Shown piece by piece: positions 10,891-20,307 of a stretch of DNA of 64,000 nucleotides (position 1 is the stretch's first letter; every line of letters starts with the position of its first letter). This DNA comes from Microbacterium sediminis. GTDB taxonomy: Bacteria > Actinomycetota > Actinomycetes > Actinomycetales > Microbacteriaceae. The DNA lies in assembly GCF_004564075.1 (NCBI RefSeq), contig NZ_CP038256.1:496001-560000 (forward strand), written 5' to 3'. Under the pieces are notes generated by a model, which was not told the origin of the DNA, searched no databases, and was given only the letters and a program-made list of their open reading frames with translations. Made by a program: the position numbers and the translations under genes.

Positions 10891-13761
10891 TTGGCATGCC
10901 ATTTTCACGGTCTCATCCGTGCGCGGATCGCAGCGGGAGTCGCTGCGCTCATGCTCCTGCTGACGTTCTTGGTCGCCGTGCCGACCGCTCCGGCGGCGGC
11001 GGCGGCGAATCTCGTGTGCACAGCGGGAACGAGCTATTCGCTGCGCCAGGACGGCTCGCTGCAGTCGGTGACCTCGACGGGCGCGATCGCGCAGATCGCG
11101 ACGCCCGGGAGCCTCACCTGGACGGTCGGAGCGAGCACATCACGCGGCGTCGACGAGGCGAACGGGCTGGGGATCACGGCCGACGGTTCCCGCGCCTACG
11201 CGCTGGAGCGCTGGACGGTCGGGACGAACCACTACGTGCGGGTGATGGTGTACACCGCTTCGACCAACACCTGGGCCTGGGCCGATGGGACGGGAGCACA
11301 GGGTGGCTTCGACACCCGCGAGACCGGCGGATTCGTCGTCGCGGGTGCCGTTGACACGAGAACCGGGCTGTACCTGTTCGGGCTGTTCAGCGGCTCTCGC
11401 TTCCGGCTGTACAGCTTCGATCCGGCCACCGCACAGTACCGATCGCTGGGATCCTTCGCGACCGGCATGAGCGGGTCGATCAACGGAGACATGGCGTTCG
11501 ACGCGCAGGGCAACCTCTACGTGGTGGGATCGACCAGCACGGCGACCACGATCTTCTCCGTGTCGGCTGAACAGATCGGTGCCGCGATCGCGTCCCCGGC
11601 GGGCGACCAGCAGATCACCGCGGCTCGACCCAACTCGGGCAACGTCTCGTCCTACGTCACGTCGGTGAACGGCATCGCCTTCGATCAGGACGGCAGCATC
11701 CTGCTCGCGAACGGATCCCGCATGGATCGCTTCAATCCCTCGACCTGGGCGTGGGGTGGCACCGTGACAACCGAGCTCGCTCGCAACAACGTCACGAGCA
11801 CCGATCTGTCCAGCTGTGCGACGCCTCCCACGCTCACGGTGGAGAAGGAAATCCTCGCGCGGGCAGACGGCTCCGACCAGTTCGTGCTCTCCATCGCCAC
11901 CGGCTCGACGACCGTCACATCAGCCACCACGACCGGCAGCGCCACGGGCATTCAGGACGTCGCCGCCGGCCCGGTCCCCGTCTCGGTCGGCACGACGTAC
12001 CGCTTCACGGAGGTCATGGCCGCCGGGTCTGCCACCGAGCTGGGGCGATACACGTCCTCGTGGGCGTGCACCGTCGTCACGGCGGCGGGAGCGACCGAGA
12101 CGGTTGCCACGGGAACCGGCACCTCCGGCAGCCTGACAGTGACGACCGCCCAGGCGGGGCGGCCGATCACGTGCCTCTTCACGAACGCGCCGAAGCCCAC
12201 GCTCACCGTCCACAAGCACGTGACCGAGCGCGCCGCCGCCGCCGACCAGTTCACCCTGACGGCGGAGCGCGACGGCCAGACCGTCGCGTCGGCGACGACG
12301 ACGGGATCGGCGGTCGGGCTCCAGACCCGCGCCGCCGGCCCCGTGGTGGTCGAGCCGGGAGCTTCCTACACGGTCCGCGAGGCGATGGCGCCGGGATCGC
12401 CCACGGCAATCGACGGGTACGACAGTTCCTGGACATGCCTCGTGACGGACCGGGCCACGGGTGCGCAGGCCCCGCTCGTCTCGGGTGACGGCACCGATGG
12501 GCGCGTCGACGTGCCCTCCGACATCGGCGCGTCCGCGATCGACTGCACGTTCACCAATGCCCCCCGCCCGACGCAGTTGACCGTGGTCAAGGACGTCGTG
12601 GCGAGGGTGGACGACACGGATCAGTTCGCGCTCAGCCTCCTCGACCCCGCGGGAGCATCGATCGGCGAAGCCGTCACCCAGGGCCAGGACACGGGCGAAC
12701 AGGCGCAGCGCATCGATGCCGTCACCGTGGTCCCTGGGCAGACCTACGCCTTCGCCGAGAGCATGGCCTCCGGCTCCGCGTCGGCGCTGGACCAGTACGA
12801 GTCCTCGTATCGCTGCACGATCGCCGCCACGGGCGCCGTGATCAGCGAGGGCGACGGCGCGCGCGGCACCGTGTCCATCCCGACGGACGCCATCGGCGAG
12901 TCCGTGACCTGCGTCATCGTCAACGCGCCGGCGGAGGCAAGCCTCGTCGTGACCAAGACGTGGGAGGTCAACGGCGAGACCTATCCCGACGGCGAGCAGC
13001 CGGAGGGGATCGAGGCGGCACTGCTGCTCGACCTGGGAGAGGGGGCGACGCAGGCGCCGTGGGGCGGCGAGTCGACGGGTCTGACCGCCGGCGACGTCGT
13101 CCGGATCGACGAGCGGACGACCATCTCCTCGTCCATGAGCGGGTGCACGCTCACGCGAGCGGTCGCCACGGGCGACGGGATCGACGGCGAGAGCCCCGTT
13201 CCTCTCACGGTCGACATCGTCGCCGGTCGTCAGACGGTGGCGATCACGAACACCGTCGAATGCGTGAGCACGTTGAGCCTGCTCAAGGTCGTGGAGTCGC
13301 CCTCGGGTGGCACCGCGGAGCCGGCGGACTGGGTGCTCACGGCCGAGTCCGACGACGGCACGCTGATTGAGGTCGACGGTGACGACGAGCTCACCGAGGC
13401 CAACACGATCAGCGTGACCCCCGAAGCCGACCACCTCCTCGGCGAGAGGGATGCGGCGGTTCGGTCCTACACGGGCACCTACGTCCAGGTCGCGGTGGAG
13501 CGCTTCACGGCTGACCCCGACGAGCCCGGCGCGCTGGCCGACCCGGCGAACTGGACGGCGATCGACGGTCCGGTAGCGGTCGGCTTCGGCGAGCACACGA
13601 TCGTCCGTTTCGTCAATCGAGAGGTGCCGCTTCCCGCCCTGCCGCTCACCGGCGGCGCTGGCCCCGTCTGGTACCTCGCGATCGGCGGCGCTCTCATCGC
13701 GCTCGCGCTGGTTCTCGGCCTGGTGCTGAGTCGGCGGCGGCGCGCTCCCGGCGAAGACTGA
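10891..13761 (+). CDS. LPXTG-anchored pilus adhesin with DUF5979-like repeats
   Basis: A 956-residue secreted, wall-anchored protein. TTG at 10891 is chosen because GGGGAGG lies seven bases upstream and the frame then opens on a proper signal peptide (hydrophobic core 13-30, cleavage near Ala39). Residues about 40-305 form a beta-rich region with repeated Gly/Asn motifs like a propeller. Immunoglobulin-like modules start near 313, 436, 561, 683 and 793. The first three share the pattern TV-K ... DQF ... W/Y-x-C ... C-x-F/V-x-N-AP, typical of DUF5979, each with a likely disulfide. The sorting signal LPLTG is at 917-921, then a membrane helix and an RRRR tail. It is first in an operon with a pilin and a class C sortase, so it is probably the tip or minor pilin. 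Confidence 0.82.
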   Translation: MACHFHGLIRARIAAGVAALMLLLTFLVAVPTAPAAAAANLVCTAGTSYSLRQDGSLQSVTSTGAIAQIATPGSLTWTVGASTSRGVDEANGLGITADGSRAYALERWTVGTNHYVRVMVYTASTNTWAWADGTGAQGGFDTRETGGFVVAGAVDTRTGLYLFGLFSGSRFRLYSFDPATAQYRSLGSFATGMSGSINGDMAFDAQGNLYVVGSTSTATTIFSVSAEQIGAAIASPAGDQQITAARPNSGNVSSYVTSVNGIAFDQDGSILLANGSRMDRFNPSTWAWGGTVTTELARNNVTSTDLSSCATPPTLTVEKEILARADGSDQFVLSIATGSTTVTSATTTGSATGIQDVAAGPVPVSVGTTYRFTEVMAAGSATELGRYTSSWACTVVTAAGATETVATGTGTSGSLTVTTAQAGRPITCLFTNAPKPTLTVHKHVTERAAAADQFTLTAERDGQTVASATTTGSAVGLQTRAAGPVVVEPGASYTVREAMAPGSPTAIDGYDSSWTCLVTDRATGAQAPLVSGDGTDGRVDVPSDIGASAIDCTFTNAPRPTQLTVVKDVVARVDDTDQFALSLLDPAGASIGEAVTQGQDTGEQAQRIDAVTVVPGQTYAFAESMASGSASALDQYESSYRCTIAATGAVISEGDGARGTVSIPTDAIGESVTCVIVNAPAEASLVVTKTWEVNGETYPDGEQPEGIEAALLLDLGEGATQAPWGGESTGLTAGDVVRIDERTTISSSMSGCTLTRAVATGDGIDGESPVPLTVDIVAGRQTVAITNTVECVSTLSLLKVVESPSGGTAEPADWVLTAESDDGTLIEVDGDDELTEANTISVTPEADHLLGERDAAVRSYTGTYVQVAVERFTADPDEPGALADPANWTAIDGPVAVGFGEHTIVRFVNREVPLPALPLTGGAGPVWYLAIGGALIALALVLGLVLSRRRRAPGED

Positions 13762-13833
13762 CGCCACGCGGCGCCCGTCGATCCCACGATCACTCCACGC
13801 ACACATCACCACCTGATGAAAGGAACGGACACC

Positions 13834-15186
13834 ATGTCCGCACGTCTGACACGCCGCATGAAGGCGCTCGCGACCGGTGCCGGCGCCCTCGCGCTCGGCG
13901 TCCTCATCGCGCTTGGCGCCACGGCTCCCGCCAACGCCGCACCCGAGGTCGACCCGGCGGCGACCGGCTCGATCAATGTGCACAAGCTTGCTCAGCCGGA
14001 CTCCGCCACGGGCCTGCCACACAACGGCACCCAGGTCGACACCACCGGCCTCACACCCCTCGAGGGCGTGACGTTCTCGGTGCAGCGGGTCACCGACATC
14101 GATCTGACCGATCCGGCCGACTGGCAGATCCTCGAGGGTCTCGACGCGGCCACTGTCGCGGCGCAGCACACCCTCGGCGCTCCGCAGTCGCAGGTCACCG
14201 ACGAGCGCGGTGACGCCGTCTTCGCCGGACTGCCGATCGGCGTGTACCTGGTCTCCGAGACGGACCCCGGCCAGAACGGCATCACGATCGCCGGCGAGCC
14301 GTTCCTCGTGAGCGTTCCGACGCCGCTCGAGGGCGACTGGATCTACGACGTGCACGTGTACCCGAAGAACACCGTCACGACCGCGCCCGTGAAGACGGTC
14401 GACGACGCCGACGCGTTCGTCATCGGCGACGCCGTGGCGTGGACGATCACCGCCAAGGTGCCCGCGGTCGTGGACGGTCAGAGGCTCACCCACTTCGCGC
14501 TGACCGACTCGCTCGACTCGAGGCTCGACTACGTCGGGGCGTCGGTCTCGGTCGAGGGCGTCACGCTCGACGCGGCGGACTACACGATCACCCCCGGTCC
14601 GGCCTTCGCCGTGAGCTTCACCGCATCCGGCCTTGCGAAGCTCGAGAACGCAGCGGGCGCCACCATCACGGTCGTCATCGACACGACCGTCAACGCGATC
14701 GGAGACGGCGCGATCGAGAACAGCGCGACCGTGTTCGTGAACGACCCGGATCACTCCAACGGCCTCGAGTCCGTTCCCGTCACGACCTCGTGGGGGAGCC
14801 TGCGGGTCCTCAAGCACGGCGGCGATGACACGGACCTGACGCTGGCGGGTGCCGAGTTCGACGTGCACAACGCCGCCGGCGAGGTCGTGGCGCACATCGT
14901 GACGGGAGAGGACGGCATCGCTGTCATCGACCTGAAGGCCGGCGACTACACCCTCGTCGAGACGGCGGCTCCCCTCGGATATGTCCTCGACCCGACGCCC
15001 ATCCCCGTGACGGTCGTCGAGGGCGCCACGGCGAGCACGCAGGTCACCGTCTCCAACGAGCAGGTGCCCGCGTTCCAGCTGCCGCTGACGGGTGGCGATG
15101 GCACGGCCCTCTTCATCGCGGCGGGCGTCGCGATCGCGTTGCTCGGCGCCGGCATCGGTCTCACCCGCCGCCGGACGGCGGCCTGA
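13834..15186 (+). CDS. SpaA/FimA-type backbone pilin, LPXTG anchored
   Basis: A 450-residue major pilin of sortase-assembled pili. The signal peptide is cleaved after ANA near residue 35. The pilin motif WxxxVxVYPK is visible as W169...K178; this Lys should form the isopeptide bond to the LPLTG threonine of the next subunit. The E-box YTLVETAAPLGY contains Glu376, which supports an internal isopeptide bond. The sorting signal LPLTG is at 416-420, followed by a membrane helix and an RRR tail. The ATG at 13834 has GAAAGGA about eight bases upstream. A strong hairpin follows the stop, so this gene is probably expressed more than the sortase. Confidence 0.93.
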   Translation: MSARLTRRMKALATGAGALALGVLIALGATAPANAAPEVDPAATGSINVHKLAQPDSATGLPHNGTQVDTTGLTPLEGVTFSVQRVTDIDLTDPADWQILEGLDAATVAAQHTLGAPQSQVTDERGDAVFAGLPIGVYLVSETDPGQNGITIAGEPFLVSVPTPLEGDWIYDVHVYPKNTVTTAPVKTVDDADAFVIGDAVAWTITAKVPAVVDGQRLTHFALTDSLDSRLDYVGASVSVEGVTLDAADYTITPGPAFAVSFTASGLAKLENAAGATITVVIDTTVNAIGDGAIENSATVFVNDPDHSNGLESVPVTTSWGSLRVLKHGGDDTDLTLAGAEFDVHNAAGEVVAHIVTGEDGIAVIDLKAGDYTLVETAAPLGYVLDPTPIPVTVVEGATASTQVTVSNEQVPAFQLPLTGGDGTALFIAAGVAIALLGAGIGLTRRRTAA

Positions 15187-15201
15187 CCTCGGATCGCATT
15201 C

Positions 15202-15229
15202 AAGGGGCCGCCCACGCGGGCGGCCCCTT
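15202..15229 (+). terminator. Hairpin between pilin and sortase (terminator or attenuator)
   Basis: A 12-bp perfect stem, AAGGGGCCGCCC at 15202-15213 with its complement at 15218-15229, and a four-base loop. No long T-run follows, so partial read-through into the sortase gene is plausible. Confidence 0.7.
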
Positions 15230-15248
15230 CGCCACCAGGGAGATGACC

Positions 15249-16115
15249 GTGACGCGCACGTCGGAGGCACCGCCGCCGCGGTGGGTGCGCACTCGATCGC
15301 CCAGCCGCTGGTCGGCCGTGCTCGTCGCCGCGCTGGTGGTCCTCGGCGCCGCCGTCGCCTTGTATCCCGCCACCGCCTCGTGGTTCGCGGAGCGTGCTGC
15401 CGTGACGACGGGCGCGCGATACTCCGAGACGGTGGCGGCGCTCGAGCCCGCTGATCGAGCGGACCGATTGCGGGATGCCGACGAGTACAACGCCCTGCTC
15501 GGTCGGGGTGTCCTGCCGGACCCGTTCGACGCGAGCACACCCCATACCGTCGTCGACCCCTCCGACCCGTACTGGTCGTTGCTGGACGACGGCGACGGAG
15601 TGATGGCGCGCATCCGTATCCCGGCGATCGATCTGGATCTGCCCGTCTATCACGGCACGGCGGACGACGTCCTCCGCCGTGGGGTCGGGCACCTTCAGGG
15701 AACGGCGATGCCCATCGGCGGACAGGGCAGGCACACCGTGCTGACCGGCCACCGCGGGCTCGCCGAGGCGGAGCTGTTCACGCGCCTCGACGAACTGGAC
15801 CGCGGGGATCGCATCGAGATCGAGGTCTACGGGGAGACGCTCGTCTACGAGGTGACGGAATCGGTCGTCGTGCTGCCGACCGACGTCGACGCCCTGCGCC
15901 CGGTCGTCGGCCGCGACCTGCTCACGCTCGTGACATGCACGCCGATCGGCGTGAACAGTCATCGCATCCTCGTGACGGCCGAGCGCGTCTTCCCCGACGC
16001 GCCGGCGGCGACGGCCGCCGCGGCCGAATGGTCGCTGCCGTGGTGGTCGATCGTGTTCGCCATCGTGCTCGTGGCCGCAGCGGGGTTCGTCGTGCGCGCG
16101 TGGCGGCGCGGCTGA
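15249..16115 (+). CDS. Class C sortase
   Basis: A pilus-polymerising sortase of 288 residues. The N-terminal membrane helix is at about 20-45 and a second at the C-terminus (WWSIVFAIVLVAAAGFVV), the usual class C layout. A DPFD lid motif lies ahead of the catalytic domain. Catalytic residues are His in VLTGHRG, Cys in LVTCTPIG and Arg in NSHRILV. GTG at 15249 gives GGGAG a six-base spacer. An ATG at 15243 is in frame but abuts the ribosome site. It should link the LPLTG threonine of the upstream proteins to the pilin-motif lysine. Confidence 0.92.
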   Translation: MTRTSEAPPPRWVRTRSPSRWSAVLVAALVVLGAAVALYPATASWFAERAAVTTGARYSETVAALEPADRADRLRDADEYNALLGRGVLPDPFDASTPHTVVDPSDPYWSLLDDGDGVMARIRIPAIDLDLPVYHGTADDVLRRGVGHLQGTAMPIGGQGRHTVLTGHRGLAEAELFTRLDELDRGDRIEIEVYGETLVYEVTESVVVLPTDVDALRPVVGRDLLTLVTCTPIGVNSHRILVTAERVFPDAPAATAAAAEWSLPWWSIVFAIVLVAAAGFVVRAWRRG

Positions 16116-16127
16116 CCCTGCCGCCGA

Positions 16128-16150
16128 CCCGTCCCCGGAGGCGGGACGGG
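16128..16150. terminator. Bidirectional terminator hairpin between sortase and nadE
   Basis: An eight-base stem, CCCGTCCC at 16128-16135 and GGGACGGG at 16143-16150, with a seven-base loop between two convergent genes. Confidence 0.55.
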
Positions 16151-16175
16151 GCCCGCGACGCCGCGGCGCGACGGA

Positions 16176-18239
16176 TCAGTCCACGAGGTCCGGCAGGGCG
16201 CGCCTGAGATCGGCGAGCCAGGCGCGGGCGTTGCCGTCGCTCGGCGCGCGCCAGTCGCCGCGCGGCGAGAGGGATCCGGAGGGCGAGACCTTGGGGCCAT
16301 TGGGGATCGCCGAGCGCTTGAACTGCGCGAACCCGAAGAAGCGCTTCAGGAACACCTGCAGCCACTTCGCGACGGTCGGCAGGTCGTAGGCGTAGCGATC
16401 CTCCGCGGGGAAGCCGGGCGGCCACGCGCCCGCCTCGGGGTCGCTCCAGGCACGCTCGGCGAGGAATGCGATCTTCGAGGGGCGGTAGCCGTACCGCAGC
16501 ACGTAGTGCAACGCGAAGTCGTGCAGGGCGTAGGGGCCGATCGTCGACTCGGTCGACTGCACCTTCCCGTCCTGGCCGGCGGGAACGAGCTCCGGGCTGA
16601 TCTCGGTGTCGAGCACCGACTGCAGCACCTCGGCCTCCTCGGGCGAGACGCCCTGCTCCTCACCGTGCGCGATCACCCAGCGGATGAGGTGCTGGATGAG
16701 CGTCTTCGGCACGCCCGAGTTGACGCCGTAGTGGCTCATGTGGTCGCCGACGCCGTACGTGGCCCACCCCAGCGCGATCTCGGAGAGGTCGCCCGTGCCC
16801 ACCACCATGCCGCCGTGGTGATTCGCGAGCCGGAAGAGGTAGTCGGTGCGCAGGCCCGCCTGGACGTTCTCGAAGGTGACGTCGTAGACGGGCTCGCCCT
16901 GCGCGAAGGGGTGCTTCATCTGCGTCAACAGCTCGGTGGCCGCAGGTCGGATGTCGATCGTCTCGATCGTGGCGCCGACCGACTCCGCCAGGCGCACGGC
17001 GTTCGACCTGGTGTGGTCGCTCGTCGCGAAGCCCGGCATCGTGTACGCGAGGATGTCGCTGCGCGGACGGCCCATCCGGTCCATCGCCCGGGCGATGACG
17101 AGGAGCGCGTGGGTGGAGTCCAAGCCGCCGCTCACGCCGATCACCGGCTTCGGATCGCCGATCGCGCGCATGCGCTGCATGAGCCCCGACACCTGGATGT
17201 TGAACGCCTCGTAACAGTCCTGGGCAAGCCGCTCGGGATCGTCGGGCACGAACGGGAAGCGGTCCAGGGTACGCACCAGGCCGATGTCGCCCGTCGGCGG
17301 CTCGAGCGCGAACGCCACGCGCCGGAACTGCACCTGGTCGTCGAACGTGCGGCGATTGTCGTCGAACGTGCCCTGGCGCAGGCGATCCTGACGCAGCCGG
17401 TCCAGGTCGACATCGGCGATCGCGTGGCGCGGTCCGTCGGGGAAGCGTTCCGTCTCGGCGAGCAGGGTGCCCGCCTCGTAGATCATCGTCTGACCGTCCC
17501 ACGACACGTCGTTCGTGGACTCGCCGAGACCCGCCGCCGCGTACAGGTAGGCCGACAGGTTGCGCGCCGACGACGACTGCGCGAGCAGCTTGCGGTCGTC
17601 GGCGCGCGCGATCGTGATGGGGCTGCCCGACAGGTTGAGCTGAACCGTCGCGCCCGCGAGGGCCGCGAGCGACGAGGGCGGGACGGGCACCCAGAAGTCC
17701 TCGCAGACCTCCGCGTGCACCACGAGCCCCGGCACATCGGTGGCCTCGAACAGCAGGTCGGGTCCGAACGGGACCGCCTCTCCCGCGAGCTCGATCTCCC
17801 CGAACGCGTCGTCGCCGGGGGCGAACCACCGGCGCTCGTAGAACTCGCGGTACGTGGGCAGGTACGACTTCGGCGCCACGCCCAGCACCTGGCCGCGGTG
17901 GATGACCACCGCCGTGTTGTAGACGCGGTTCCCGACGGCGAGCGGGGCGCCCACGACGAGCACCGGGAACAGCTCGCGGGATGCCGCGACGATCGTCTCG
18001 ATCGCGGCGCGCACCGCGTCGAGCAGCGGGTCCTGCATCAGCAGGTCGTCGATCGCGTAGCCCGACAGGCACAGCTCCGGGAAGACCGCGACGGCCACCG
18101 ACTGCGCGTGCAGCTCCCGCGCGCTGGCCAGCACGGTCTCGGCGTTGGCGGCCGGGTCGGCGATCGCGAGCGGGATCGTGCAGGCGGCGACGCGTGCGAA
18201 GCCGTGTCCGTACGCGCTCTCGAAGTCGAAGTCGGTCAC
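16176..18239 (-). CDS. nadE: Glutamine-dependent NAD(+) synthetase
   Basis: A 687-residue two-domain enzyme that amidates nicotinate adenine dinucleotide to NAD+ using glutamine. The N-terminal nitrilase-like glutaminase domain has the catalytic triad: Glu55 in FPELCLSGY, Lys in APKSYLPTY and Cys in EVCEDFW. The C-terminal synthetase domain has the P-loop GVSGGLDST and the later GTGDLSEIALGW motif. The length is normal for the long, glutamine-using form common in actinobacteria. GTG at 18239 follows CAGACT (18246-18251) by exactly six bases, a leaderless start. It is convergent with the sortase gene. Confidence 0.95.
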   Translation of the reverse strand: MTDFDFESAYGHGFARVAACTIPLAIADPAANAETVLASARELHAQSVAVAVFPELCLSGYAIDDLLMQDPLLDAVRAAIETIVAASRELFPVLVVGAPLAVGNRVYNTAVVIHRGQVLGVAPKSYLPTYREFYERRWFAPGDDAFGEIELAGEAVPFGPDLLFEATDVPGLVVHAEVCEDFWVPVPPSSLAALAGATVQLNLSGSPITIARADDRKLLAQSSSARNLSAYLYAAAGLGESTNDVSWDGQTMIYEAGTLLAETERFPDGPRHAIADVDLDRLRQDRLRQGTFDDNRRTFDDQVQFRRVAFALEPPTGDIGLVRTLDRFPFVPDDPERLAQDCYEAFNIQVSGLMQRMRAIGDPKPVIGVSGGLDSTHALLVIARAMDRMGRPRSDILAYTMPGFATSDHTRSNAVRLAESVGATIETIDIRPAATELLTQMKHPFAQGEPVYDVTFENVQAGLRTDYLFRLANHHGGMVVGTGDLSEIALGWATYGVGDHMSHYGVNSGVPKTLIQHLIRWVIAHGEEQGVSPEEAEVLQSVLDTEISPELVPAGQDGKVQSTESTIGPYALHDFALHYVLRYGYRPSKIAFLAERAWSDPEAGAWPPGFPAEDRYAYDLPTVAKWLQVFLKRFFGFAQFKRSAIPNGPKVSPSGSLSPRGDWRAPSDGNARAWLADLRRALPDLVD

Positions 18240-18314
18240 GCGTTCAGTCTGGCACGCGCGATCGGGCGCGCACCGGCCCGACCCAGAATGTCGGAGGGGG
18301 GGGGGTTGCGGCCG

Positions 18315-18989
18315 TCAGAGGAGGCGTCGGGCCGACGCCCACGCCGTGAGCTCGTGTCGCGAGGACAGCTGGAGCTTGCGGAGAACGGCGGACACGTGGG
18401 ACTCGACGGTCTTGATCGAGATGAACAGCTCAGCCGCGACCTCTTTGTAGGCGTAGCCGCGCGCGATGAGGCGCATGACCTCCTGCTCGCGCGCCGACAG
18501 CCGGTCGAGCTCGTCGTCGGCCTGCGCGGTCTCGCCGGCAGCGGCGCCGAAGGCGTCGATGACGAAGCCGGCAAGCCGAGGGGAGAACACCGCGTCGCCG
18601 TCCGCGACCGTGCGCACGGCGGCCGACACCTCCGGTCCCGACGCGCCCTTGGTGATGTACCCGCGCGCACCGGCGCGGATGACGCGCACGACGTCCTCGG
18701 CGGCGTCCGACACCGACAGCGCGAGAAATCGCGTCGCGGGGGAGAGCGGCGCTGCCCGCAGCAGGACCTCCTCGCCGCCCGTCCGCTCTCCCTCGCCGCG
18801 CGCGTCGGCGGTGAGCGGCAGGTGGACGTCCAGCAGCACGACATCGGGCAGCGTCTCCGCGATCACCGCGACCGCGGTGGTGACGTCGGCGGCCTCGCCC
18901 ACCACGCGCAGGTCCGCCGCGAGGTCGGCGCGCAACCCGGAGCGGAAGATCGAATGATCGTCGACGATCACGACCCGCAGCTCAGCCAC
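18315..18989 (-). CDS. NarL/LuxR-type response regulator
   Basis: A 224-residue response regulator. The receiver domain has acidic DD early (VIVDDHS), the phospho-acceptor Asp in VVLLDVHLP, and the conserved Lys in YITKGAS. The C-terminal LuxR helix-turn-helix reads LSAREQEVMRLIARGYAYKEVA...TVESHVSAVLRKL. GTG at 18989 has GGGAG six bases upstream and overlaps the kinase stop by eight bases, so the two are translationally coupled. The receiver contains an extra acidic/Gly-rich loop after the phospho-acceptor (TADARGEGERTGGEE). It probably controls the PspC genes around it. Confidence 0.92.
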   Translation of the reverse strand: MAELRVVIVDDHSIFRSGLRADLAADLRVVGEAADVTTAVAVIAETLPDVVLLDVHLPLTADARGEGERTGGEEVLLRAAPLSPATRFLALSVSDAAEDVVRVIRAGARGYITKGASGPEVSAAVRTVADGDAVFSPRLAGFVIDAFGAAAGETAQADDELDRLSAREQEVMRLIARGYAYKEVAAELFISIKTVESHVSAVLRKLQLSSRHELTAWASARRLL

Positions 18990-20172
18990 GCGCGCTCCCG
19001 GAGGGGAATCGGATGTGCACCTGCGTGCCCGCCCCGCCCGAGCCGGGCCCGACGGTCGCGGATCCGCCGATGCGGCGCATGCGACCGATGATCGACTCGC
19101 GGATGCCGATGCGATCGGCCGGGACATCCGTCAGCGAGAACCCGGGACCGCGATCGCGGACGTACACGTCCACCGCTCCGGGCGATCCCTCGATGTAGAC
19201 GGAGACCTCGCCGCCGGCGTGGCGGGCGGCGTTGAGCATGGCCTCGCGGGCGGCCGCGGCGACCTCGCCGCTCGCACGCTCGGTGGACGTGCCGGCCGAG
19301 ACCACGGTCATCGCGACCTCGTAGTCCAGCTCGAGCGCCGAGCCGTAATCGCGCAGGTCGGTCGCCAGGTCGCTGTCGGCCGGCAGGTCGCCGTCGTAGA
19401 GCCACGCGCGCAGCTCCCGCTCCTGGGCGCGGGCGAGGCGACCGGCCTCGCTGGACGCGCCCGCGCGGTTCTGGATCAGCGCGAGGGTCTGCAGCACCGA
19501 GTCGTGCAGGTGCGCGGCCATCTCGGCGCGGTGCTCGGCGCGGATGCTCGCCACGCGGGCCGCCTGCAGCTCCCGCATGCGCGTGACGAAGGTCGAGGCC
19601 CACAGGGCCGCGATGGCCACGAGGATCACGAGCACGCCGAGCATCGCGAGCGGGGTCCGACGCGCGGCGACCGTCAGCGCCGCGAGGAGGTGCACCGACA
19701 GCAGCGCGGTGGCGAGGATGCGCACGAGGAGGTCGTGGGTGGCGCCGCGGGCGGGATCGTCGCGATCGATCCACGCCGACCACAGGCCGGCCGTGGTGGC
19801 GAGCATCACCGCCGGGACGAAGGCGACCAGCGATGACAGACCGGAGTAGTAGCCCCAGTTGATCATCTCCGCCATGATCTGGACCACCGGCAGCGTGAAC
19901 ACCATCGCCAGCGCCAGCGCGATCCATGCCACGGGCGCCTGCCGGGTGATCCGGCCCGGTCGCGTCGGCGGCGTGAACGCCCACAGCCACGCATACAGCA
20001 GCACGCCCGCGCCGAGCGCGGGGGCAAGCACGACGAACAGCGCGCGGGTCGGACCGACGCGCCAGCCGAGGTGATCGGCGAGGCCGCCCGCGACACCGGC
20101 GACGACCGCGTCGTTGTGACGCGTGAGCGGCGGCACGGCGACCGCACGGTGCGGTGTGGCGAGTGCGGACAC
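18982..20172 (-). CDS. PspC-domain sensor histidine kinase
   Basis: A 396-residue membrane kinase. An N-terminal PspC domain (NDAVVAGVAGGLADHLGW...VLLYAWLWAF) is fused to several further membrane helices. A NarL-type kinase core follows: the phospho-acceptor His lies in HLHDSVLQTLALI, with N-box AAREAMLNAARHA and G-box VRDRGPGFSL. GTG at 20172 has GAGGAG six bases upstream. It forms a divergent cluster with a second PspC protein at 20308. This PspC-kinase arrangement is widespread in actinobacteria and is thought to sense envelope stress. Confidence 0.9.
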   Translation of the reverse strand: MSALATPHRAVAVPPLTRHNDAVVAGVAGGLADHLGWRVGPTRALFVVLAPALGAGVLLYAWLWAFTPPTRPGRITRQAPVAWIALALAMVFTLPVVQIMAEMINWGYYSGLSSLVAFVPAVMLATTAGLWSAWIDRDDPARGATHDLLVRILATALLSVHLLAALTVAARRTPLAMLGVLVILVAIAALWASTFVTRMRELQAARVASIRAEHRAEMAAHLHDSVLQTLALIQNRAGASSEAGRLARAQERELRAWLYDGDLPADSDLATDLRDYGSALELDYEVAMTVVSAGTSTERASGEVAAAAREAMLNAARHAGGEVSVYIEGSPGAVDVYVRDRGPGFSLTDVPADRIGIRESIIGRMRRIGGSATVGPGSGGAGTQVHIRFPSGSARG

Positions 20173-20307
20173 GTCGGGCTCCTCTGATCGCGCGGGATGA
20201 TGCGAGTCCAGCGAACCACACGCCGGCGACATCCGAACGGGTTCTCAGGGGCGGATCAGGGGAGTCCCTCATGGCCGGCGGCCCGGGGCGCGGGCGAGGA
20301 TCGAGGC

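Noticed and set aside
11920..15540. Long minus-strand frame across the pilus genes
   Set aside because: An Arg/Asp/Gly-rich shadow of two clear secreted proteins on the plus strand.
18296..18305. Run of ten G residues downstream of the response-regulator stop
   Set aside because: A possible slippage tract, but it lies in a non-coding gap after the gene, so no phase-variable effect is evident. It may also be a sequencing-sensitive spot.
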